The notes under the pieces: generated by a model
What the model was told of the DNA's origin: nothing
The model's database searches: none
The model's input: the letters and a program-made list of their open reading frames with translations, nothing else
DNA from: Acidimicrobiia bacterium
GTDB lineage: Bacteria; Actinomycetota; Acidimicrobiia; Spongiisociales; SHLN01
DNA length: 15,495 nt
Direction of reading: 5' to 3'
NCBI GenBank assembly: GCA_013043085.1
Contig: JABDOU010000037.1
Span: 1 to 15,495 of the forward strand
Shown here: in pieces, positions 1 through 6,909 of the stretch
Layout: each line of letters opens with the position of its first letter
Position numbering within the stretch: the stretch's first letter is position 1
Translations under genes and position numbers: made by a program

Positions 1-868
1 GTGCCTGAGTTGCTCTTCCCACCACGAAGGTGCGGTAGTAACAGGTGCGATAGCCGTTGTAAGCATGGATGATGTCGAAATAGGCCTGGTCGCCCGGGCG
101 GATATATCGATCCGAGAAGACATGCGGATGCGGGGCGCATCTTTCGCCGGCGATCGAGTTGATGGCTTCGACGAACTCCGAGCCCATTTCAAACAAGCGG
201 GCATGGGCCATGCCCACCACGTCAGATTCTCTGATCCCGGGTTTGAGCATTTCGAAGATGTCCTGATAAATCCCGTCCACCATCGCAGAGGCCTGAGAAA
301 GGAGCATGATCTCGTCCTGGTTCTTGATTTCCCGCGCCTTCATCATCGCCTGCTGACCATCGACGACGTTCAAATTTTCTTGTTGGAGCGCGAGGAAGAC
401 AGAGGTCTCCGCCATATCGACGCCGAGAGGTTCATTCTTCAGACCCAAATCCTCCAAATACGCGGCGATCTCCTTGGCGGCGCGAGCGTGAAGCCCGGCC
501 TCGGGGCCAATCGCCCCTTGCAGCCCTGTATTGCCGCCGATCGAATTCTCGGTGTCGTACATATGTGGAAGCTGAATCCGATGCGCTTTGGCTGCCGAAC
601 CGAAGTCCCACACCTTCGGCCGCGTGTCGCGAGTTACGACCGCCCAGCGCTCTCCCTTGTTGAACGCCCAATATCCGATCTGAGTGGCCGTCGCATAACG
701 GATGTTTGAGGTCTCGAACAAGAGCACCGCACCCAGGCCGTGGGCTTCCATCTGTTCGCGAACGCGTGCCAGTCGGTACTGTCGCAAGCGTTCGAAGTCG
801 ACCCGGTCCTCCCAATCAACGCCCATAACGCCGGGCGCCCGCGTGGTTGCCACAGGAAAGTCAGTCAC
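1..868 (-). CDS. M24 (creatinase/prolidase-fold) hydrolase, C-terminus cut by window edge
   Basis: The minus-strand frame is open from a GTG at 868 to the left edge, giving 289 residues without a stop. The first part (about residues 25-155) resembles a creatinase N-terminal domain; the rest begins the M24 pita-bread domain. Visible landmarks are a PHPH motif whose His247 lies 18 residues before Asp265, the spacing of the conserved His and first metal-ligand Asp in M24 enzymes. The second ligand position, 11 residues after Asp265, is Cys276 (GYRTCYYRTF) rather than Asp. The remaining ligands lie outside the window. GTG 868 was chosen because a GAGAGAG purine run sits just upstream; an in-frame ATG at 826 is the alternative. 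It is probably co-transcribed with the VOC gene 63 bp upstream. Family members hydrolyse Xaa-Pro peptides, creatine-like amidines or other C-N bonds. The altered ligand argues against a standard two-metal aminopeptidase. Family is confident, substrate unknown. Confidence 0.82.
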   Translation of the reverse strand, partial: MTDFPVATTRAPGVMGVDWEDRVDFERLRQYRLARVREQMEAHGLGAVLLFETSNIRYATATQIGYWAFNKGERWAVVTRDTRPKVWDFGSAAKAHRIQLPHMYDTENSIGGNTGLQGAIGPEAGLHARAAKEIAAYLEDLGLKNEPLGVDMAETSVFLALQQENLNVVDGQQAMMKAREIKNQDEIMLLSQASAMVDGIYQDIFEMLKPGIRESDVVGMAHARLFEMGSEFVEAINSIAGERCAPHPHVFSDRYIRPGDQAYFDIIHAYNGYRTCYYRTFVVGRATQA

Positions 869-931
869 AAGTTCTCTCTCTTTCTCAAATCGCCGTTGGG
901 ACGTGTTCCCACTGGCACTATCGACTGTGCG

Positions 932-1465
932 CTAGAGCCGTGCCTCGATCTCCTCTAGCGATGGGCGTGTTCTCAGATATTCGGCCGCCGCCGCCTCTCG
1001 TTCGTCTTTCAAGTAATAGGCGATTTCCACGAGCTCCAGGGCTAGTCCATCAGGGTCGCTGAAATAGCACCAGCGCCATCCGGCCAGTGGTCCCTCATCG
1101 ACGATGTTGACATCGGAGTAGAACTCAACGCCCTTGCCCTCCAGCTCGGCTTTCTTGGCGTGAATATCGTCGACCAGAAAGCACACGTGGGCGGCTCCCA
1201 TGTAGTTGTTGGGGACGGCCTTCGTGCTTTCCTCGGGCCGGTTGGCGTACTCGATCATCTCCATCGACGATGCCGGCCCAACCCAGAGACACACCTGACG
1301 AAGCTTCGCTCCCGGCACTCCCACGCCCTTTTCGAGTGCCGGACCTTCGAACCATTCGGTGGGTTCGTTGGCAAACGGAAGCCCAAGGAGGTCGTGATAG
1401 AAATAGATTGAACGATCGAGGTCCCGGACGACGAGCCCCACGTGGTGTATTGCTTTCAGGTCCAT
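932..1465 (-). CDS. VOC-family metalloenzyme (glyoxalase/epimerase-like)
   Basis: A 177-residue protein with the paired beta-alpha-beta-beta-beta modules of the vicinal oxygen chelate fold. It opens with HHVGLVVRDLDRSIYFY and closes with FSDPDGLALELVE, both typical of the family. The four expected metal ligands are visible: His8, Glu69 (strand MEMIEY), His93 (GAAHVCFLV) and Glu144 (LALELVE), the H/E/H/E set of glyoxalase I and methylmalonyl-CoA epimerase-like enzymes. This suggests a divalent-metal isomerase, lyase or epimerase rather than an antibiotic-binding protein. ATG 1465 was chosen because AAGGAG lies six bases upstream; an ATG six bases earlier abuts the same ribosome binding site, and the open frame further upstream has no support. 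It lies 70 bp downstream of the ABC fusion and 63 bp upstream of the M24 gene, so all three probably share a transcript. A role on an alpha-hydroxy-carbonyl or CoA-linked intermediate is only inference. Confidence 0.87.
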   Translation of the reverse strand: MDLKAIHHVGLVVRDLDRSIYFYHDLLGLPFANEPTEWFEGPALEKGVGVPGAKLRQVCLWVGPASSMEMIEYANRPEESTKAVPNNYMGAAHVCFLVDDIHAKKAELEGKGVEFYSDVNIVDEGPLAGWRWCYFSDPDGLALELVEIAYYLKDEREAAAAEYLRTRPSLEEIEARL

Positions 1466-1490
1466 GTACATCTCCTTTTGAGTTCGTAAT

Positions 1491-1510
1491 CCGCCGATGG
1501 ATTCCGGCGG
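1491..1510 (-). other. intercistronic GC-rich hairpin between ABC fusion and VOC genes
   Basis: A perfect 6-bp stem CCGCCG/CGGCGG (1491-1496 and 1505-1510) with an eight-base loop lies in the 70-bp gap between the ABC fusion stop and the VOC ribosome binding site. There is no T-run behind it, so it is unlikely to be an efficient intrinsic terminator. It could attenuate transcription or protect the upstream transcript segment from exonucleases, which is speculation. Confidence 0.35.
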
Positions 1511-1535
1511 TTGATGGATGGCGTCGGTTGACAAT

Positions 1536-4043
1536 TCATATTTCTCTTCGGAGCCCCCTTACCTGGCTGTAGATGATGGCTGCGCTCATGATGAGCAGAC
1601 CTTGAAACAAGAACTGATACGTCTGGCTCAGCCCGAGAAAGACTGTGGCGTTCTGAACCTGGACAATCAGGAATGCCCCAAACAAGGTTCCAACAAACGT
1701 GCCACGGCCACCGAGCAGACTGGTTCCGCCCAGAACCACGGCGGTGATACTGCTGAGGGTATAGCCGAGCCCTTGAGAGGGATCGCCGATCCCGAGCTGA
1801 GCGAGCAGCACAATCGCGCCAAGGAATACGAAAAGAGCAGCAGTGACATAGACGCCTACCGATGTCCGATCTATGCCGATGCCCAGTCGTCTCGCCGAGT
1901 CCTCGTTCGACCCGACCGCACGGAGTTGTCTTCCCCATGAGGTTTTCCGCAGTGCCAGCTCCATGAGGACCGAGATCACGACAAGAATGATGAACGACCA
2001 CGGCACCGGACCGAGTTTCACCTGGATCGCCCGGGTGATGTCGCCGCTGATGAAACCTCCCGGTCGATCCCTGAGCACGAAGCTCAACCCCTGGAGACCG
2101 ATGAACAGTGTCAGCGTGGCCGCGACCGGCGTGAACTTCGCAAATCGGACTAACGAGCCGTTGACGAGCCCAACCACGGCTGCTGCAGCTGCCATGGCGA
2201 CAAATCCGAGGATCATTACACCCGGCGTCTTCCCATCGATGAGGAAAAACGACCCGACGACGACGAGGAATCCGGCGAGGGGACCCACCGATAAATCGAT
2301 TCCGCCCAGCATCAATACAGCCGTTTGTCCGATCGAAATGAACCCGAGGGCAGCGACGAGGCTCAGAACCGATGTGATGTTGAAGGCGCTGAGGTATCGA
2401 TCATTCGTCGAGAGGATGTATCCGCCGAGCGTCAGGATCACTGCTGCTAATACCCAAACGGGAGCGTAGTCACCTTGTAGGAAACGCTGGATTGCAGACG
2501 AATCACGGGTCGGCTTCGATCGATCGCTCGTATGTGTAGTGGCGCTCACGGCTGCGCGAACGATGCGCTCCTCTGTGACCTCCTCATCCGCGAGCTCGAC
2601 AATCTTCTGGCCACGCGACATGACGATCACCCGATCGCACAGTCCCTCCAGTTCGTGGGCATCCGACGACGCGACGATCACCGGAATGCCGTTGTTGGCA
2701 ACTTCGCGCAGAATGCGATAGATCTCCGCCCGTGCGCCGACATCGACACCCTGTGTCGGCTCATCAGCGATCAAGAATGACGGTTGAGACAGAAGGGCTC
2801 TCGCCATCACAACCTTTTGCTGGTTCCCACCAGACAGAGCCGCGACGTTCGTCTCGGTCGAGGGAGTCTTCACATCGAGTTCATCGAATTCGGAACGAAC
2901 GGCAGCGACCTCCGCACGGTGTTGGACAAAGGGACCTCGTGTGAAACGTTTCAATGCGCTGGCGGCCGCGTTCTCACGAACCGACAACGTCACCATCAAA
3001 CCCTCTTTCTGACGGTCGGCAGGCATATATGCCGAGCCCGTTCGCAGGAAACGCGAGGAATACTCGGTGCCGTCGATTGATATCTCGCCCTCAAACGAGG
3101 TGAGCCCTGCGATAGCGGCCAGAAGCTCGCTCTGGCCGTTGCCAACAACGCCGGCGACTCCGATGATGTCGCCCTTTCGTCCTTTAAACGAGATATCCGT
3201 AAATCCCTCCCCGGACAGGGCGGAGACCTCGAGGTAGTCGGTGTCGTCCTCGCCAGCCGGGCGTTTATCGGGAAACGTCGAATCGATGAGCCGACGCCCG
3301 ACGATCCAGGCAAAGAGTTCATCGTCGGTGACGTCGTCTACTTCGGCGGCGCCACTCAGTTTGCCGTCACGCAACACCGTGACCCGGTTGGCGAGCAGGC
3401 GGACTTCCGCCATGCGATGGGTGATATAAACCACAGCTGTACCGCGCTCGGCGATCGCTCGGACATGATCGAATAAGAGTTCGACGGAGTCCTTCCCTAG
3501 CGGTGCGGTCGGCTCATCGAGTATCAGCAATCGGGGCGAAACGGCGAACGCTTTGGCGACTTCCAGGAGGTGTTTGTTCGCAAGCGTCAAATCTCCGATT
3601 CGATCGTTGAGGTGTATCTGGAGTCCGACGTCGGCAAGGATCGCCTTCATCGACGCCTCTTCGCTCTCCTCGACCTGAAGGCGTTCGCGGGGCACGCCGA
3701 GGCGGATGTTGTCGGCGACGCTGAGATCCGGCAAAAGAGCAGGGTGCTGATGAACGATCGCGATGCCCAGGGCTCGAGCCGACCCCGGCGACAGTGCTGG
3801 TTGTTGGACACCTTCGAAGTGGATCACTCCGGCGTCCGGTTGCGTCTCACCCGAGGCGATGCCCATGAGCGTTGATTTGCCTGCGCCGTTTTCGCCGAGC
3901 AGTGCGTGAATCTCGCCGGGACGTACTTCAAAGGACACATCCGAGAGTGCCTGAACCCCCTCGTAGCTCTTGAATACTCCGGTCATAACCAGGGTTGCCT
4001 CATCGGTCACGTCCAGCGTCATCGGAGTTTCGCTACTTACCAT
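1536..4043 (-). CDS. CUT2-type ABC importer: tandem ATPase fused to permease (RbsA-RbsC-like fusion)
   Basis: An 835-residue protein joining parts that are normally separate. NBD1 (about 17-250) has Walker A GENGAGKST at 50-58, Walker B LLILDEP at 172-178 and an H-loop His (YITHR). NBD2 (about 268-500) has degenerate Walker A GVVGNGQSE at 298-306, signature LSGGNQQ at 403-409 and Walker B FLIADEP at 423-429. After a polar linker (about 500-522) comes an RbsC-like permease (about 525-835) with many hydrophobic segments, GGIDLSVG at 580-587 and AVVLGGTSLLGG near 769-779. The signature of NBD1 is also lost (LTLANKHLLE at 152-161). It should sit at the inner membrane face, powering uptake with the lipoprotein at 5582-6694 and pairing with the separate permease at 6972-8009. 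The ATG at 4043 has no clear ribosome binding site; a short upstream ORF overlaps it and may couple translation. A palindromic operator lies upstream. Substrate is unknown; CUT2 members carry monosaccharides, polyols or AI-2. Confidence 0.93.
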   Translation of the reverse strand: MVSSETPMTLDVTDEATLVMTGVFKSYEGVQALSDVSFEVRPGEIHALLGENGAGKSTLMGIASGETQPDAGVIHFEGVQQPALSPGSARALGIAIVHQHPALLPDLSVADNIRLGVPRERLQVEESEEASMKAILADVGLQIHLNDRIGDLTLANKHLLEVAKAFAVSPRLLILDEPTAPLGKDSVELLFDHVRAIAERGTAVVYITHRMAEVRLLANRVTVLRDGKLSGAAEVDDVTDDELFAWIVGRRLIDSTFPDKRPAGEDDTDYLEVSALSGEGFTDISFKGRKGDIIGVAGVVGNGQSELLAAIAGLTSFEGEISIDGTEYSSRFLRTGSAYMPADRQKEGLMVTLSVRENAAASALKRFTRGPFVQHRAEVAAVRSEFDELDVKTPSTETNVAALSGGNQQKVVMARALLSQPSFLIADEPTQGVDVGARAEIYRILREVANNGIPVIVASSDAHELEGLCDRVIVMSRGQKIVELADEEVTEERIVRAAVSATTHTSDRSKPTRDSSAIQRFLQGDYAPVWVLAAVILTLGGYILSTNDRYLSAFNITSVLSLVAALGFISIGQTAVLMLGGIDLSVGPLAGFLVVVGSFFLIDGKTPGVMILGFVAMAAAAAVVGLVNGSLVRFAKFTPVAATLTLFIGLQGLSFVLRDRPGGFISGDITRAIQVKLGPVPWSFIILVVISVLMELALRKTSWGRQLRAVGSNEDSARRLGIGIDRTSVGVYVTAALFVFLGAIVLLAQLGIGDPSQGLGYTLSSITAVVLGGTSLLGGRGTFVGTLFGAFLIVQVQNATVFLGLSQTYQFLFQGLLIMSAAIIYSQVRGLRREI

Positions 4044-4123
4044 CGCCGAACCACGCAGTGGAGAAGTGGCGCAAAGACGCGTGTCGGATCATGCCATCGA
4101 GGGCTGACACCGTCGTCAGTCAT
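4037..4123 (-). CDS. possible 28-codon leader ORF overlapping the ABC-fusion start
   Basis: A short minus-strand ORF starts at ATG 4123 and ends with TAA at 4039-4037, just inside the ABC fusion start codon region, in a different frame. A GGAG lies about ten bases before its ATG, whereas the ABC ATG at 4043 has no recognisable ribosome binding site of its own. The overlap resembles termination-reinitiation coupling. The peptide (begins MTDDGVSPRWHD, ends CVVRRW) matches no family I know, and coding status is not demonstrated. It could equally be a chance ORF in a roughly 140-nt leader. Confidence 0.35.
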   Translation of the reverse strand: MTDDGVSPRWHDPTRVFAPLLHCVVRRW

Positions 4124-4190
4124 CCAGATCTTTCTCCAACTCGTTGCGCTGACCGGGACTCAACCGACTTACGTCGCAGAGCCATCCTGG

Positions 4191-4220
4191 ACAGTAGCGG
4201 GAGATGCCCTGTTGATGCAA
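4191..4220 (-). promoter_or_regulatory. putative promoter of the ABC fusion-VOC-M24 unit
   Basis: On the minus strand TTGCAT (4220-4215), formed by one arm of the palindromic operator, is followed after 18 bases by TACTGT (4196-4191). This would start transcription near 4184 and leave a leader of about 140 nt. The match to sigma-70 consensus is partial. The same geometry recurs at the other transporter promoters, which is the main reason to believe it. Confidence 0.4.
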
Positions 4221-4229
4221 GCGCTTGCA
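4216..4229. promoter_or_regulatory. LacI-family operator copy 1 (TGCAAGCGCTTGCA)
   Basis: A perfect 14-bp dyad with a central CG, upstream of the ABC fusion gene and overlapping its predicted -35 element. The identical 14-mer occurs at three other promoter regions in this window. Dyad symmetry around CG is typical of LacI-family sites, and a LacI-family gene is encoded at 12575-13630. Binding by that protein is inferred. Confidence 0.82.
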
Positions 4230-4271
4230 CAACCATCGGTTGGACCTGGAATACGTTGTTGATGGGGCCGG

Positions 4272-5336
4272 TTAGGAAACGATTGGGGAGACGAGAACCT
4301 TGGTTTCGGTTCCGTTCGGGTCGACGAGACGATCGAAGCCGTCCTTGACGACGTCATCCACGCCGATCTCGCTGGTGACGACCCGTTCGACCGGCAATCT
4401 TCCGGTTGCCACCAGACGTGCGACCCGCGGCCACACGTGGGTCGGGTAAGCCCACGTCGCCTCAATCGTCAGATCTTTCAGACACCATGCCATCGGATCA
4501 ACGCTCGCTCGACCTGTGTGCAGACCGGCCTGGACAACAACGCCTTTTGCGCGGACGGCGTCGACGCAGACGTTCAAACCTGCTTCGGTACCCGAGCATT
4601 CGATCGTGGCATCGGCGCCGATGCCGCCGGTCAATTTGAGAATGCTTTCAGTCAGGCCGTCGTCGGCGGCGAGGACCTTATCAACACCGAAATGGCCAGC
4701 ACGGGAAGCACGATTCTCGTTCGGCTCCACTGCCAGTACCTGTCCAGCACCGAGCGCCCTCGCTGCCATGGCCGCCAGCGCGCCGATTGGTCCCAGACCG
4801 GCAATCAGGACGGTATCACCTGCATGTACGCGCCCCCGTTCGACTGCGTAAACGGCAACAGCGGCCGGTTCGAGCAGTGCGCCTTGTTGCATGGTCAGAT
4901 CATCTGGCAGCACGGAGAGCTGATAGCCCGGCACCATTGCCAGATCGGCCAATGCGCCCCACTGGTAGCTCAAGCCTGTGCACGCCATGGTCTGACAGAG
5001 ATGCTGATCCCCGCGCACGCAGTGATAGCAATGCATGCAAGAGATGAGAGGCATGCCCGCGATTCGGTCGCCCTCCTTCACATGGGTGACGTCCGGTCCA
5101 ACTGCGACGACCGTTCCCGAATACTCATGACCGAGCACCTGGGGCAACCGGGCAGCGGTGAGAGGGTGAGGATGGGCGGGAGTGACGATCGGGCCTGCGA
5201 TGTATTCGTGTAGGTCGGTGCCGCAGATGCCACACCAACTCGGAGCTATCAGCACTTCGCCGGGCCCTGGTTCGCCGGGTGGGTCTATCTCCTCGACCCG
5301 AATGTCTTTGGCTCCGTAAAAGCGCGCCGCCTTCAT
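4272..5336 (-). CDS. zinc-dependent MDR dehydrogenase, butanediol/sorbitol dehydrogenase-like (MDR-A)
   Basis: A 354-residue medium-chain dehydrogenase/reductase, predicted to oxidise a secondary alcohol with NAD(P). The catalytic zinc site is intact (Cys35 in WCGICGTD, His70-Glu71 in LGHEYSG, and the LEPAAVAVYAV glutamate), as is the four-cysteine structural zinc loop (Cys100, 103, 106, 114). The nucleotide fold carries GLGPIGALAA. The segment HEYIAGPIVTPAHPHPLT closely resembles Bacillus (R,R)-butanediol dehydrogenase, but sorbitol- or threonine-dehydrogenase-like specificity is possible. ATG 5336 was chosen: AAGGAAGG lies six bases upstream and it aligns with the start of the paralogue at 10168-11235. 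ATG 5342 directly abuts the Shine-Dalgarno. No copy of the palindromic operator lies before it; the upstream region instead has four direct repeats behind the terminator of the binding-protein gene, so its regulation may differ. Confidence 0.9.
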   Translation of the reverse strand: MKAARFYGAKDIRVEEIDPPGEPGPGEVLIAPSWCGICGTDLHEYIAGPIVTPAHPHPLTAARLPQVLGHEYSGTVVAVGPDVTHVKEGDRIAGMPLISCMHCYHCVRGDQHLCQTMACTGLSYQWGALADLAMVPGYQLSVLPDDLTMQQGALLEPAAVAVYAVERGRVHAGDTVLIAGLGPIGALAAMAARALGAGQVLAVEPNENRASRAGHFGVDKVLAADDGLTESILKLTGGIGADATIECSGTEAGLNVCVDAVRAKGVVVQAGLHTGRASVDPMAWCLKDLTIEATWAYPTHVWPRVARLVATGRLPVERVVTSEIGVDDVVKDGFDRLVDPNGTETKVLVSPIVS

Positions 5337-5464
5337 GTTCATCCTTCCTTGTTCTCAGTCCGATTGGCTGCTGGGACCGTCAGTACACCTGCCCCATTAT
5401 GGATGTTCGGCCGAGGTGTTGCGTCTTGATCGAGAAACTCGAGTCGAGCCGCTCCGCCGGCAGG

Positions 5465-5520
5465 GTTGAAATCGGAAAAGGTTGAAATCGAAACAGTTGA
5501 AATCGAAACAGTTGAAATCG
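5465..5520. repeat. four direct copies of GTTGAAATCG at 15-16 bp spacing
   Basis: GTTGAAATCG occurs at 5465-5474, 5481-5490, 5496-5505 and 5511-5520. The later units form an exact 15-bp tandem repeat GTTGAAATCGAAACA. The array sits between the terminator of the binding-protein gene and the start of MDR-A, about 130-185 bp upstream of the latter. It could be a binding array for a second regulator or a replication-slippage product. Function is unknown. Confidence 0.8.
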
Positions 5521-5523
5521 ACA

Positions 5524-5560
5524 AAAAGGGATTCGTCGCGGAATGCGACGAATCCCTTTT
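5524..5560 (-). terminator. Rho-independent terminator after the solute-binding protein gene
   Basis: A perfect 16-bp stem (5524-5539 pairs with 5545-5560; arm AAAAGGGATTCGTCGC) encloses a five-base loop. On the minus strand it begins about 20 bp after the solute-binding protein stop and ends in TTTTTG. This is the strongest terminator in the window and separates the abundant binding-protein transcript from MDR-A. With A-runs on the other side it could also act weakly on the plus strand. Confidence 0.92.
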
Positions 5561-5581
5561 CCGTTCGTGCTTAGTTGTCGG

Positions 5582-6694
5582 TTACTGCATCAATGCGGCC
5601 TGGTCTGCACCGGACATCTCCGCTGAGAGGTAGATGTCACCGGGAAGATCAGGCTCACACTGAACCGGATTCGGATCGCCGGTCACCGAGTTTTCGAAGA
5701 CCAGGTGGCTGTGAGCCGTGGCGCTCGGCGTCTCACCGCCGGTTGCCAGAGCGATTGCCCATTGCATCGCCAACCGCACATGGTCGTTTCCGGTCTGAAT
5801 AGTCATCAGCTTGAAGTCGGGGTTGTTCTCCTGGTTGTCGTGCCAGAAACACCCGAGGAGGTTGCCGTCGGACGTTGCGATTGCTGGGATCGACCGTCCA
5901 CTCTTCTCGAACTCGGGGAGAGCTCCGACCAACGAAGGACCAAAGTCAGAGACGATCACGTCGATCTCAGGGAACTTGGCGATGGCAGCGGTCAGCACCT
6001 GCTGCGTTAACGCCGGGTCCCAGTTGGTCACCTCGAACGGTTGCTCTCCGATGAACGTGTACTTGCCCTCGGGTTCGAGGGTGTTGTGCAAGCCCTCTGA
6101 TTCCAGCGTGCCCTGGCTGTTGCCCGCAGGACCGCTCAACATCAGCACGTTGCCACCATCAGGAAGAATCTCTTTGATCCAATTTGCCCAGGTCACGCCG
6201 TCGTCGGCGGAGTTCAGGCCGATATACCGTGTGTAATCGACGCCGTCTTCGCCTCCGGGAAATACCCGATACGGAACGGTCACGACGCCCGCCTCGTAAG
6301 CACTTCGCAGGGCAGGCAAGATTGCTTCGCTGGCGTCAGGGAACACCACGAGGGCGTCTACGCCGGTGGCGACCATACCCTGGATATCGGAGATCGCCTT
6401 CTGCGTGTCGCCCTGTCCATCGGCATAGACGAACTCGACCACACTTGGGCACTTGGCCGCTTCATCCTCGCCGGCGGCGGTCGTAACGAGACGCCAGCTG
6501 TTGCCGCCGAAGCCGTCGGTGAATCCCAACTTGATCTCATCGGGTCCACACCAGCTCGGCCGGTCGGCCGCGGGTGCCGATGTATCCCCACTGGATGGGG
6601 CAGCGGTGGTGTCGGTCGCTTCGTCGCCACCGCAAGCGGCCATGACGAGAGCCAATACGGTTATCAGGGCCAGCAGTTTTTGCCGACTTCTCAT
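5582..6694 (-). CDS. lipoprotein solute-binding protein of a CUT2-type sugar ABC importer
   Basis: A 370-residue periplasmic-binding-fold (Peripla_BP_4, RbsB-like) protein. Residues 1-20 form a signal peptide ending in lipobox LVMAAC, with Cys21 the predicted lipidation site. A low-complexity Thr/Ser/Ala/Asp linker follows, as in Gram-positive lipoproteins. The mature domain begins near IKLGFTDGFGGNSW and has typical type I segments: DTQKAISDIQGMVATGVDALVVFPD, then NVLMLSGPAGNSQG and IDVIVSDFG. It should capture the substrate outside the membrane and deliver it to the two permease subunits. GGAGAAACG directly precedes ATG 6694, deciding the start. It is a single-gene unit, diverging from the second permease across an intergenic region holding an operator, and closed by a strong hairpin terminator. 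Binding proteins are usually needed in excess over permeases, which fits a separate unit. Ligand unknown. Confidence 0.93.
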   Translation of the reverse strand: MRSRQKLLALITVLALVMAACGGDEATDTTAAPSSGDTSAPAADRPSWCGPDEIKLGFTDGFGGNSWRLVTTAAGEDEAAKCPSVVEFVYADGQGDTQKAISDIQGMVATGVDALVVFPDASEAILPALRSAYEAGVVTVPYRVFPGGEDGVDYTRYIGLNSADDGVTWANWIKEILPDGGNVLMLSGPAGNSQGTLESEGLHNTLEPEGKYTFIGEQPFEVTNWDPALTQQVLTAAIAKFPEIDVIVSDFGPSLVGALPEFEKSGRSIPAIATSDGNLLGCFWHDNQENNPDFKLMTIQTGNDHVRLAMQWAIALATGGETPSATAHSHLVFENSVTGDPNPVQCEPDLPGDIYLSAEMSGADQAALMQ

Positions 6695-6870
6695 CGTTTC
6701 TCCATTTCGTTCAATCCTCTTGGGATAGGTTGGTTGGATTTGTCTTCTTTCCAGAACGTCGCTCGAGGTGGTTGCGGGTGGTCATTGCAGTATCGACTGA
6801 CTGACGCGAATGAAGCGATCTGCTCCGAACTGCTTCAACGTCATTCATGATTCGACTGCATCTCGGCGAT

Positions 6871-6900
6871 ACCCTAGCAACGGATTCAGAGCTTTTGCAA
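6871..6900 (-). promoter_or_regulatory. putative promoter of the solute-binding protein gene
   Basis: On the minus strand TTGCAA (6900-6895), part of the operator arm, is followed after 18 bases by TAGGGT (6876-6871). Transcription would start near 6864, leaving a leader of about 170 nt. The consensus match is partial; support comes from the shared operator geometry. Confidence 0.35.
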
Positions 6901-6909
6901 GCGCTTGCA
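6896..6909. promoter_or_regulatory. LacI-family operator copy 2 (TGCAAGCGCTTGCA)
   Basis: The identical 14-bp palindrome lies in the 277-bp region between the divergent binding-protein and permease genes. Each arm supplies a TTGCA that could form part of a -35 element, one for each direction, so a single bound repressor could shut both promoters. The rest of this intergenic region holds no other feature I can support. Confidence 0.84.

Noticed and set aside
65..709. 214-codon plus-strand open frame at the left end
   Set aside because: It lies antisense to the continuous M24 reading frame, has an arginine/histidine-rich composition typical of shadow frames and matches no family.
4437..5213. 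258-codon plus-strand open frame
   Set aside because: Antisense to MDR-A, whose full-length zinc and cofactor motifs are intact; the antisense product shows no recognisable domain.
5396..5401. Possible -10 hexamer CATAAT upstream of MDR-A on the minus strand
   Set aside because: No credible -35 hexamer at suitable spacing, so it is not listed as a promoter although MDR-A probably needs one in this region.
5339..5524. 61-codon minus-strand frame with SISTV repeats
   Set aside because: It starts with TTG inside the terminator and has no ribosome binding site; the peptide repeats simply reflect the 15-bp DNA repeats.
6711..6848. 45-codon minus-strand frame in the leader of the binding-protein gene
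   Set aside because: No ribosome binding site precedes its ATG, and the peptide is polar, without similarity to anything I know. Unlike the ABC leader ORF it does not overlap the downstream start.
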